DNA of 64,000 nucleotides from Monocercomonoides exilis (lineage: Eukaryota; Preaxostyla; Oxymonadida; Polymastigidae), in NCBI GenBank assembly GCA_001643675.2, contig LSRY02000007.1, positions 1,981,001 to 2,045,000 on the forward strand. The letters run 5' to 3'. The translations under genes were made by a program, and so were the position numbers. Below, in pieces: positions 34,431-45,599 of this stretch. A model generated the notes under the pieces. That model worked only from the letters and a program-made list of their open reading frames with translations, was not told where the DNA came from and did not search any database. Positions within the stretch are counted from its first letter, which is position 1. Each line of letters opens with the position of its first letter.

Positions 34431-37006
34431 GCAAAAAATGCTTCCATTAAACGAAAATCTTCACTTGCACTTTTTCATCTTTCTCTATCTCTGTCTTCCA
34501 TCCTCTTCCTCGTCTTTTAAATACATTTGGATGTCTTCCTCCTCAGATGCTCTGCTGTTGTCACCTTTCTCAACACCTGCATCACCACCCACTGCCACTT
34601 CTCCTTCACTCCTCATTCGCATCTGCTCACTCTTCCCTCTTCTCCTTCCTCGATGGGTCCCTCGCTGTGTTCTCCTCCCTCTTTTCCTCTCCAAAACATC
34701 CTTTCCACTTCAGCTCAATGCTCATTTGTGCTTGCAAAGTTACCCTTCGCCTCTCCAGGATATCTGTCCATTCCCTCCACCTCACCTGCCCTGCTATTCG
34801 TGCTCTCCCCGCTTCCTCCCTCTTCCTCTCCCACTCCAACCTCTCCACCTTACATCCTGCCTAGCCTCTGCTGGTTTTTCAATAATAGCATCAGCTTCTT
34901 CGTTGAGCATCTCATCACCACTATTTATCCACTGAATGATTCAGCGTGTTATTTTCATCTTTCTGTTTTAAATAAGTCAACAAGCTTCTTCAGCATGATG
35001 TTCTCCTTCTTCACTACCATTTCTTTCGACCAGTTCAGAGGCGAACAACTGTGAACATATCGACAGCTGCTTGTTCACCTGCAACAGATCAGCCTGTCCC
35101 GAATGTCACCTTTGCCTGCAGCATCATCATCAGCTCTGACTTTTGTGAGATTAACATTGCCTCGCTTTGACAAAGCGACTGCGCACTCTCTGGCACTTCC
35201 AAGTGGCTTCCCAACCATCGATTAGCTCTCCGAAGCATCGCATCTTACATCCCTTCCCTGCTGTTTGTTGCTGTGCTTAAGGACACCCATGAAAAAGAAG
35301 CAGCAGACGGAATGATTCAGATAAATAACAATTGATTATTTCTCCGTTTTAGCGTTCTTTTACTGCTCGTTGAAGTCTTCTCTTCCAACTTTTCTCCTTT
35401 TCCATATTATCCTTTTTTCTTTTAAAATCTCTTCAATTTTTTTAAATCCAAATTCCATTCATAATATTCTGTTTTTAATAAATTTATCTTTCTCTTTATC
35501 TTCATTCTCTTCATTCACCAAATAATTTTCTTTTCATTTTTTGAAGAAGATGATTTCTTCATAAATACTATTCTTTTTTTTTTCCGCTGTTATTCCTTAT
35601 GAAGATGTTAAAAATGAAGAAATACGATAAGAAGAAGAAGATGATGATGATGACTACGATGATGAATCAGATGGTAGCTGTAACAAAAGCAGAGCAAGGA
35701 GGACAGTTGCAGGTGAAGATGAAAGAATATCCTTTAAAAAAAGAAAGAATTTTGAAAAAATAGACTTCGCGTCGTAGAATTCTCAGGAATTGCTCCAGAT
35801 GGGGGAGAAAAGAAAAAGTAAAAGATACCCGTTCACGACTCTGAAGTGGGAGAGAGAGAGTCGAAGGAAAAGGGAGGAAAACTAAGGATGGAGAATTTTT
35901 TGATGTGAATGACGGAGAAGAGGGAAAAGGAGAGGGAGATTGCGAAAGAGAAGAGAGAGGTAACTGAGAGGAGGTGACGCTTGTCTGAAGCTGATGTGGA
36001 AGAATTGCTGAGAATTAGTCTTTCTTTATCTGATAGAGAAGTTCTCCTCTTCTTCTACTTGCTGTTCCTTATGCATTTATCGCATGCCAACAGAAGTTGT
36101 ATTTGCTTCATCAGCAGCAGAATTTGAAGATCCACTCAGGTCCAGTGCATCTGTTGTTATATTCGATGCCAATGAAGTTGACTGAGACTCAGATGTTTGC
36201 TGGACAGAAGCAAAAGCGGAAGGTGTGGCTTGTGCGAATGCAGCGCCAACAACCTCCAATCGCTGGATGAGAGAGGCAGAAATGAACATCGAAGGAGAAG
36301 AAGAAGGTTTCTGGACATGGTGTGTCTCGAATATGGCTGATATTTTGTGGAGCAAGTCCTTCTTCACCATCAGCCTGTGAGCAGCGGTTGCAACAGCAGT
36401 GAGTGCAGTGCGCATGGCCAGCAGACAAAGCAGCAGGCGATTGGACTACGCGGCAGAATGTCCGAGGGGCTGCGTGGAGAATGAGATGATGGAAGGTGTT
36501 GTGCTGAAGGATAGCATGGACCGAGAAATGAAAATAGAAGCGACGAAGGAGGTGAATAAAGAAGGGATGGAGATCGCGGAAGATGAAGTGAAAGACACTG
36601 AAAGAATCTTTGAAAGCAGAGTGTAGACGATAGAAGTGAGTGGATGAGAAAGATGGAGAGGACACATGTTGACAAGAGGCACACATGAAAACTTGAGAGA
36701 AAAAATCAGAATCGAAGGCTGCTCTTCTTTGTGTACCTGTTCAACTCGCACCGGAGCAACCTTGTGTGTGTTGAATCTGTCAGTTCGAATAGAGTTTCTC
36801 CGATGGATGGGACGCATGCTATTTTCTGCGGAGAAACAAAAATTGTATTTTTGGTAGCAGACGGCAATATTTTCTTGTCTTTGATAAAAACAGACGAAGC
36901 AAACAGAAGCGGGTCTGCAAATATTAGTATTGATTGTCAATGTTTCATTGTAAATTGAATCAAAAGAGATGCCATTACCATTATCTCTATTGATCTTTTT
37001 ATGCAC
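34430..37006 (-). pseudogene. Decayed coding region, mainly minus strand
   Basis: GC content is higher than in the flanks. On the minus strand 36445-36077 reads through varied sequence (RTALTAVATAAHRLMVKKDL, PSMFISASLIQRLEVVGAAF, SNITTDALDLSGSSNSAADE). It is in the same frame as 37006-36446 but separated from it by one TAG. Short protein-like pieces also occur near 34750-34860 and 35040-35200. A plus-strand frame at 36731-36958 (GTHAIFCGETKIVFLVADGN) competes locally. No splice model connects these, so I treat the block as eroded genes of unknown family. Confidence 0.35.
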
Positions 37007-37305
37007 TTCAAACTTGTTGCTGAAGATTCACCTCTCTTCGCAGAACAGCTCAGCTGTGTTTCTCGCCTCGTACACTCCTTCCATAGCTGCCCTTCCTTCT
37101 CCTCTCCATAAATTTATCTCCTTTCTCATGTTCTCCACCAGTTGTGCATCTCTCACAGCATATTCTCCTCCCAAGCTGAACAGCCTCGTGCCACACAGCA
37201 GATTCAGAAACTAGTTCGCATCATTCTCCAATATTCCCCCTGTTACACCGGCGTGAGATGATGGAATCGAAGAAGGCTTTAGAAGATGCTACGACTTGAG
37301 TTGAT

Positions 37306-40300
37306 TCAAAAGATGAGACAGCGCGTTTCCGAGTGAGTGGAGCAAAGCAGCGCCTTCATTCTTCCCAACCTGCCGCATCGACCACAAAACAGTGTCTCCA
37401 GCCCTGTCTTCAGTCTGCATTTCCTCCCAAACAGAATGATAATCCCAAAGTCATCCACTCCTCCACCATCACTTCCATTGGCATTGATATTTGCATAACC
37501 TGTCTGGTTAGACAGACCAGCTGAGGAGGAGGAGGAGGAAGAAGACACCGTTGCAAACCCATTCGCTGCAGCTGCTCTGAGGTGTGTCTGTGTTGCTCTG
37601 CCGAGTGCTGCTCTGATGGCAGACAAGAAAAGATGTCTTCGTGACACAGAAACAGCCGCCAAGCTGTGATTGCTGTGTCTTCTGGCGGGTGCTGTCTGGC
37701 TTCTCTGCTGCCTTCTGAGCCAATTGAGTTCTCGTCTTCTTCTTTCTCTCCATTTTCCTTTGCAGACTTGGGTGAAGGAAAGGTGAACTGCAGATGGGTT
37801 GGACTGAGCTCTCCGCAGACGATGGTTAAGGTGTGTGAGAAAGTGACATGCGACTTCTTCTGATTGCTCTTTTGGGATGCCGATGAAAGCATCTTTCGCT
37901 GCTTGGGAGTGAAGCGCAGGGCAGGGTGTGAAGTTAAGTCTTCTTTTCTTTCTGTTGTCTTTTATGTTTCATCGGCATTTGATGTTTCAGCAGATCGTGT
38001 TATATCCAAACTGTCTTCATCACCGCTAACGTAACTATCATCGCTATCGTCATTGTCATCATCTTCACTGTCTTCTTCTGCTTCTTCAGTGTCTGCTGCA
38101 CCTGCTCCGTTCACTCACTCTCTCCTCTCTTCATTCCGCTTCAAATAATACACGTTCTTCCCTTTCCCTCTCGGCCACATCTTTCTTTTTGGCGTCTTTG
38201 CCTTGATTTCCTCTTCCTGAACGAGATTTGAAGGCAGCAGAAGGAAGACTGGCTTGATTAGAGGAATAATACTTCCATGTGTCAGCTTCAGTATGTTCTT
38301 CTTCTTCTTCGTAAGTGCCTCCTTCTTCTGCCTCTCTTTCATCTCAGCTGCATTAAATGTTGCTTCAACTCAGCTGTTTTCTCTCATTTTTGCCGAGTTG
38401 CATGTGTTCGAGGTGTCATATTCAAAAACAGATCTGCTCTTTTCCAGTGTCTGCCGAATGGACCGTGTACTTGTCAAAAATATCTTTGCACTGAGAATCC
38501 TGTCTTACTCCATGTCTTCATCTTCTTCCTCCTCCTCATCCTCATCAAAAACTTCCTCGTCATATTCATTTCCATCAATGTTTCTGTCACTTCTTCCACT
38601 TGTCTCACTCGTGTCAGACACAGAAGAGTCAAATGTGATGCTGCCATCTACCACATGTAGCAGCTCCAGCTCTCTCGAAAGCAGCTCACTCAGTACATCA
38701 TACGAACTCATCGTCGGACTTGTCTTTGATAGGAATGCTTTTCCTTTCGCTTTTCCTTTCCCTTTCACGCTCGCTTTCTATCTCCGCTTTGCTCCTCTTT
38801 GTCTTCCAAACTCCTATTCATCTGGAAGAAGCTCTTTAAACGCATAAATTATTCTTCCCTTCTCTTTCTCTTTCTCCTTTTCCTTTTCTCTCTCCTTTTC
38901 CTTTTCCTTCTCCTTCTCTTTGTTTCAAAACTATCCTCTTACTCGCCAATGTTACAACAGTTGATTCCAAACGCCTCGTATTCTGCGCTGTTGCATATGC
39001 ATTTGTTCATCCTTCGCTCTTCTTCCCCTGCTGACTCAACCCCATCGCTGTCATCATCTTCTTCTTCCGCATCTTCGGCGGCCTTCCGTGTGGAATATTC
39101 AGCGGCACTTGCCACATCCCCACACGTAATAGCTTCTTCTTCTTGCTGTTATTATTGTTATTGCTGCTATTATTGCTGCTTCCACCCATCTTGTTTGTCA
39201 GTCCCAGCACTTCTGATTTGAACTCGGGTGGAGCAATTCTTGAGCCTGTGTGCGTCTTCATACGAACTGTTCGCTTGAAGGCAGCAAGCGCTTTTCTCCT
39301 GCCGCTTCTTTTGAGTGCTCTTCCAAATGCAGTTGATGGAATGCTCAGCAGTGAAACAGAAGAAGAAGATGATGATGATGAAGAGGGATTCTTGGCTTGA
39401 GCATTTGATATAGGGAAAGAGGCAGTTGGAAAGCCAGCACTTGACGATGCAGAGGTGGAAGAAGAAGCAGCAGAAGCAGAAGTTGTATTGTTCTGTAGCA
39501 AATTTGCAGCTTTGAGCAACTTCGATGTGCGTGTTGTTGTTCTCGCCCTGCGCGAAAGTTTGATTTGAGGCGAGAATTTATTCGGGGCGTGTGTTGAGGC
39601 AGCTGTTCTGACTGATTTTCCAGGCGATTCTGTTTTGTTTGCCACAGAAGAAGTGGAAGAAGTGGAAGAAGAAGAAGAAGACTGAAGATTGAGTGAATTT
39701 GAGCTTCCTTCTTCCTCTTTTGTGTAAGTTTGTTGTTCTTCACTGACTTTGTTTGAATCACTCACTGTGTTGTTAACATCTTCATTGTCATTTACATTTT
39801 CATTTCCTTCTTTCTTCTTCTCATTCTCTTCTTCCTCTTCTTCTTTCTTCCCTCGCCTCTCTCGCTGCAAACAATGAATTCTCTTTCCCAATCGTCTTCT
39901 TCCCTCTTTTTGGCTTTCCCCTGTGTGGCTTTCGGAAGTCGAGGTCTAACATCTTCGGTGCATGCACTTGCCTTTTCCCTTCGACGATGTCTGAGGCAGA
40001 CAGCTGATGGCGAAGGGGAGATGAGGGATGAGGGGGCAGAGGGGAACTGGGGGTGGAGGAAGGATAGGGTGAAGATGAGGGAGAAGAGGAAGGAGAAGGA
40101 GAAGGAGAAGGAGAGGAGGAGGAAGAGGAAGAGGAAGAAGATGGAATGCCCTTTCTTCTCTTTGAAGGAGAACGGGGAGAAGGCAATTGCTTTGATGGAA
40201 TGGATGATGAAGTTGTAGGAGGAAAAGAAGTATTTGAAGCAGCAGAAGCAGCAGAAGAAGAAGTTATTGAAGATGACATCACAGTTGATGCTTCTGATGA

Positions 40301-42850
40301 AGGAGCAGAAGCATCTGATGTCATTTCTGTTGAATTTGTTGGTGTTATTTTTCCCTTGTCTCCGTCCTCACCGATCATGTCTTCTTCTCTTTTCACAACA
40401 TCTCCTTTGCTTATCTCAATCATCTCTTTCTTCATCTGCTTCACTGTTTGAGACAGAACACTCGGCGCTTCATTCAACGGAGCCATTCCCATTCCACTTC
40501 CACTTCCACTTCCACCACCACTTCTCTCTCTCTCTCTCTCTTTCTCTTTCTTTCTCTCTCTCTTTCTCCATTTTCACCTCATCATTAGCACTTCTCAGCA
40601 AGTTGTTGATGTTCATCTTTTGTGTCTGTGTCTGTGTCTGTGTCTGTGTGCGAGTGAGAGGGCTAAGTGGAGGATGTGTTTGATGCTTGCTGGAGCGCCT
40701 GGAGTGTGAGGGAACAATGGAAAGACGAGAATTCAAAGAAGACTTGCCCAAAAGACGAGAGGCGGTGGAAGAAAGAGAGGAGAAATGAGAAGAAGAAGTT
40801 AAAGAAGAGGAAGATAAACGAGAACGAAAAGAAACAGAAGAAGTTGAAGAAGAAGCAGAAGAAGATGATGAACCAGGAGGAGGCATCAGCTGAGGGTGAG
40901 GAATGTTCCTCTGCTTCATTCCGTAGTAATAATTGGTCGATGGATGTGAAAGAGGCACAAGTGCTGTTGAATTCTCATGAGAAGAAGAAGATGATGAAGA
41001 GGAAGAAGAGGAAGCAGAAGAGGAGGAGGAGGAGGAAGAAGAAGAAGAACGCAAAGATTTCGGAATGACCTGCATATTTCTGAGTGCGCCTTTTGGAGCT
41101 GACTTCTCTTTGTCCTTCACTCGCTGCTGTTCAGCCACGTAATTCGCTCTCTGCTTTTCGAAATCTCTCAGCTCTGCCTCAAACGCAGCTGATATGCCGT
41201 CCAATTCACGATGGAGCTCAGGAATGAAGAGAGTGTTGATGTAATGGGCAACGAAACGGGGCTGGAGGAAAAGAGGGAGGGAAGAGAAATGGAAAAAGGA
41301 GGAGGAGGAAGAAGAGGAGGAAGAAGAAGAAGACGATGATGATGAATGATGTTGGTGATTTATTTGATTGGAATGTTCAGATGAAGTGGAAGATGATGTG
41401 ACAGACGGAAGAAGAGGAGAAGAAGCAAGAGATGCTGTTGGAATTCCAAAAGAAGAGGAAGAAGAGGAAGAGGAAGAAGGAGAGGAAGGAAAAGAGGAAG
41501 TTGAAGGAGAAATGGTAGAAGGTACAGAAGGAGTGAACGAAGGAGTGAAAGAGACAGAACATGAAGATGAGAGCATTGGGAGAGAAGAAGAAATAGAAGC
41601 AGAAGCAGAATAAACAGCTGAATGCACAGAGAGAAGCATGTTTCCTTCTTTCTTCACAGGCGACGAAGGCGGAGTGAAGATTGAGTACAGCTGCTCTTCG
41701 TATTCCAACGGCGCTGGGATGTGCTCTTTGCAGAAGCCGGCTCGTCTGTCAGAGGCAGCAAGAGATCTTGTTCGGATGCTGCTTGAAGAAGGAGAGGAGA
41801 GAGAAGGGAGAGGAGAGAGAGAAGAAAAGGAGGAAAGGGATGAAAGAGAAGGAGAAGAAGAATTAAGAGATAAAAGAGGAACTTGAGCAGACAGTGTTAG
41901 TTGAGATGGATGAGATGAGTGGGGAAGATGAGGAAGATATGTTGAATGGGAAGAGGAAAGAGGAAGAGAAACAGAGGGAGACAGAGAAGGAGATAAAGAA
42001 GCAGCATAACTGCCATTCTCACTCATGTTCTCATTCACATTGAAACTTCCATTGCTATTGTCATTGACACTTCCACTTTCATTCACACTTGCTGTGTCAA
42101 TTGCATCTGCTGTTGCATTCCCAACAGAAGATTGTCTTTCCTCTTCCACCTCCATCTGCCCATTACCCTCATTTGATGTCTCATTTGAAGCAGACTCATC
42201 AGAAGGTGGAAGCTCAAATCTGACAATTGGAGTAAAACTGTTCATCTGCTGCTGCTGTTGCTGTTGACTCATCTGCTGGTTCATCCTCATTTGCTGCTGC
42301 TGTTGTTGAAGTAGCTCTTTCTCCAGTTGCTCATTCTGAAGAGTGCGAAGATGGCGCAACACACGGCTCGACAGCAGGTGAAGGTCTGAATCCTTCTTGA
42401 GGCGCTTGATCTTCTTGGCAGAACTTAACTTCTGGAAGGAGGTGGAGTTGGACAAGGGAGAAAGAGAAGAAGGTGGAAGAGAAGAAGAAGATGATGATGA
42501 AGATGACGACGACGACGAAGAAGAGGAGGAGGAAGAAGATGATGATAAAGAAGAGAAAGGAGAAGGTGAAATGGATGGTGATGGAGCAGATGAAGTGTGT
42601 GTTGAAAGAGGCGAGCGAGGAAGATTGGCTGTGCGCAGACGAGGATGAATACGAGAGTCTGCTGTTTTGTTCTTTGAGAGCTGAAATGAGTCTGGTCTGA
42701 GTGTTGGAGACAGCAAAGGAGGAGGAGGAGAAGGAGGAGAAGCTGAAACTGAGGAAGAAGGAGAAGCAGCAGAAGCAGCAGAAGCAGCAGAAGCAGCAGA
42801 AGCAGAAGAAGCAGAAAAAGAGGAGGAAAATAAAGACGAAAATTATGATA
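37306..42850 (-). pseudogene. Long Ser-rich nuclear-style gene with frame switches
   Basis: A run of overlapping minus-strand frames covers 42850-37306, changing frame at about 40530, 39880, 38770 and 37890. The longest (42716-40470, about 750 codons) has Ser-rich and poly-Gln tracts. Between these lie ordinary segments: KIKRLKKDSDLHLLSSRVLR, SDRRAGFCKEHIPAPLEYEE, FVAHYINTLFIPELHRELDG. Later frames hold RALKRSGRRKALAAFKRTVR, SYDVLSELLSRELELLHVVD and RKMWPRGKGKNVYYLKRNEE. The first switch lies in a CT microsatellite (40520-40566), where one-base slippage explains it. Low-complexity Ser/Glu/Lys composition suggests a former chromatin or transcription regulator, but no domain is identified. Real introns or assembly errors in repeats could also explain the switches. 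Confidence 0.4.
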
Positions 42851-43023
42851 ACGAAGAGGGAGATAAGGAAGATAATTTAGTGGATGTGTTATTTGGAAAA
42901 GCGGCTTATGATTAATATGAGGAAGAAAACGATGAAGAGGAGGAATGTGAAATGGAACAATCTTTCGATAAATGGGGAGAAGTTTGAGATGATGATGAAA
43001 CATTAAAGTCGTGCGACTGAACT

Positions 43024-43683
43024 TCATTCAAGCAAAAAAATGAAGCAATGTTCGCACATTCCTCTGATGTTGAAAACATACCACCGAAAAGGGAATAGGC
43101 GAGAATGGGAAGACGAATGAGATGAATGGAAGGACGAGAGGGGAAAGGAAAAAGATTTTTGAGAAAAAGCATTAGCAGCAGCAGAAGAAGAAGATGATGA
43201 TGAAAAAGAAAAAGAAGAAGAAGAAGATGGTTGAGGAATACTACTGGATGCAATGGTGGTGGCAGTTGTGCCATTTCCGATGATTTTTGTATCAACCGTT
43301 CTGAAAGTGAGTATTTGAAGAGGAACAAATGTTGAGGTGAGGAGAGTGAGGGAGGCGTCTTGGAGGAGGGAAATGAAGCCAGCGAGGGCAAACTCGATGG
43401 CGGCACATGGGGTCTTTTGGGGTCTTCCACAGACATCAGCATCGGTTCCATTGTTGGCAGCAATTTTGTTCTGGGCAATGAGGGGGAGCCAGCCATTGAA
43501 AGTTTCATTGTCAGCAGTTACTGCATTCCACACTCTTTTAGTTTGAGTTGTTGAACCACAATTTTCAAATGGTTTTGCTCCTGTTTCTTTTCTCTTTGCT
43601 ATGATTTCATTCAGAAAATATATTTCCTTCTGATTCTTCTGAACTCTATCGTCATGTTCTCTTTCTTCATCTTCATCCAACAA
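43024..43683 (-). pseudogene. Surface beta-helix protein fragment
   Basis: About 220 open codons on the minus strand without an ATG at the start. The segment DADVCGRPQKTPCAAIEFAL is the Cys-Gly-x(5)-Pro-Cys-x(3)-A type block that opens repeat modules in polymorphic-outer-membrane-like or pectin-lyase-like surface proteins, followed by short strand-like repeats. A Ser tract follows, and coding continues in another frame to 42912. Both ends are missing. It is a relic of the same broad class as the large surface proteins but not a close copy of them. Confidence 0.45.
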
Positions 43684-44341
43684 AAATTAAACTTCATTTC
43701 AAGTGAACTGTTAATTCTCCAAAAATCTTTTTTAATTAAAAAAGAAATTCATTTCTTCATTATTTAGTTAATTTGCTTTCATCTTTTTTTCTCCATCTTC
43801 AATGCACGTTGTGTCACGATAAATAGCTATCAATATACGATAAACATGAAAAATAAAATCCAAAAGTCAGATGAATAAATTTATAAATAAATTTTAAAAA
43901 TCAATGAAGATAAGTTCTGAGTATTTTCAAAGAAATAATAAGTCAAAATAAACAACCAAAAAAAAGATAGATCGAATTAATAATAATGGAGAAAAAACCA
44001 ATTAACCATGATGAAATAAAAATTAAAGTCAAAGAAATACTCATTAAAATAGAATCACTTACAGACATATTTCTGAAAGATGAATTATTATTCTTTCATT
44101 TTCACTGATATTCCATCTCGGGCTGACAAATTATTTATGAAAAAAATCGTATTGGTTGCTATTATTGCAGCTTTTATAATTGTCATAAAATAAGAATATG
44201 GTTCAAATACATTAATTGTTTTGCGCTTTTCTCACAAAAATATCCACATGAAAATTAATGCATATTTATTTTTGACACAATAAAATACAAAAAATTATAA
44301 ATACGTTCCATTTTCCTGAAAATATGTGAAATTAAAAATCT

Positions 44342-44675
44342 CGATCACAAAAGTGGTCACTAATTTTTCTTCGGATTTTGCAACAAACAGACATTAAAAG
44401 ATGTGGGGAAGCTGTCTGCGTGGAAATCTGAGAAAAAATTAGTGACCACTTTTGTGATCGCCAGTCATTTCAATTTTCAGTTTTATAATAGTTCCGATCG
44501 TTCAACGGATCAAATCTGATGAGAACCTTAATAAAAGTGTTTTTCTAAATGACTGGCGATCACAAAAGTGGTCACTAATTTTTTCTCAGATTTCCACGCA
44601 GACAGCTTCCCCACATCTTTTAATGTCTGTTTGTTGCAAAATCCGAAGAAAAATTAGTGACCACTTTTGTGATCG
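44342..44675. repeat. Nested palindrome, left copy
   Basis: Unit A (44342-44460, 119 bp) has its own inverted ends (CGATCACAAAAGTGGTCACT and its complement). A 96-bp spacer follows (44461-44556, bounded by CCAGTCATTT and AAATGACTGG), then the inverted unit A' (44557-44675). As single-stranded DNA or RNA this can fold into a long hairpin or into two smaller ones. Confidence 0.95.
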
Positions 44676-45463
44676 AAATTTTTAATTTAACATATTTTCA
44701 GAAAATATTAGCTTTTTGTTGTCTTATATGATGATTTTGATTGATTTGTTATGTTTTCGTATTTTAAAGGAAATTATTTATTGTTGATATCTTTATTATT
44801 ATTTGTCATATGCCTATATACACTTTTTCGTGAACATATGGAAAAACAAACAATGTGAAGTGAGAGAAAAACGTTAAAAAATATCAATCGTTCACCAATC
44901 AAAATGACATAAAAAAACAAAAAGTTCTTCATGATTTCGATCATAAATAAAATTGAAAACTGTCAGAAAATTTCGAATCAGATTCATCAACTTTCAAAAA
45001 AACATAATTCAATCACATAATCATTAAACAATCACCAAATATCAACTAAATATCAACAATTTTGAACAATAAACAATATAAGAAGAAATAGTACAATTTC
45101 AACAAATTCGTGGTATCAACGACAATTCCAAACAAAAAAGAATACTTATATAAAAAGTTCAAAAACTAACTTGTCTATTTTCCACCTGTTTTTTATCCAC
45201 TCACCCCTTTCTGATATTTCTCTCTCTTTGACTCAAAAAGATCAAATCCAACAAAGAAAAAAGACAGACACAATGATAAAACAACATTTCACACTCTCAA
45301 CAACTCTCCCTTCCAAAAACCTCACTCAAAGATCAATGAATTCCTTCACAACTCTATCTATTAATGAATCTCGATATATACATATATAAGCGGGACAATA
45401 ACCAAGAAATAAATAGGGACATATCAGGGACAATAACCAAAAGAAAACAATCGGATTCTAACT

Positions 45464-45589
45464 ATTGTGCACCTGGGAGGCTGTTCGTCGTATCCAGGTC
45501 CGGATAAAGCAGCCCGAAGGCTGCAATATCAAATACGAACAGTCATGTCCAGCACCCTTCCGATAGAGTGCCAGCTAAGCATGCACAAT
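45464..45589 (-). ncRNA. Candidate structured RNA, 126 nt, just after the protease-transposase stop codon
   Basis: A GC-rich island inside AT-rich DNA is closed by an 8-bp terminal stem (ATTGTGCA with TGCACAAT). It contains a stem formed by CTGTTCG and CGAACAG (45481-45487, 45536-45542), a 6-bp hairpin at 45509-45524 and a hairpin near 45552-45571. On the minus strand the 6-bp hairpin is capped by a C(UUCG)G tetraloop, which favours transcription from that strand, the same as the gene ending at 45600. CACCTGG and CCAGGTC could add a pseudoknot. It might be a 3' UTR processing element, a self-cleaving RNA or an independent small RNA. I do not recognise a known class. Confidence 0.45.
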
Positions 45590-45599
45590 AACCAGTTTC

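Noticed and set aside
36446-42915. In-frame TAA/TAG codons in decayed regions would read well as Gln, hinting at the alternative code known in Streblomastix.
   Set aside because: The long intact genes (1271, 1652 and 1267 aa) encode Gln only as CAA/CAG without internal TAA/TAG. The solenoid paralogues both end with TAA at the same aligned site. A standard code is the better reading.
45494-45514. CCAGGTCCGGATAAAGCAGC resembles the conserved helix-8 core of bacterial-type signal recognition particle RNA.
   Set aside because: The GGAA tetraloop and its closing GG are missing, and the overlapping bases form a different perfect hairpin. The resemblance is probably chance.
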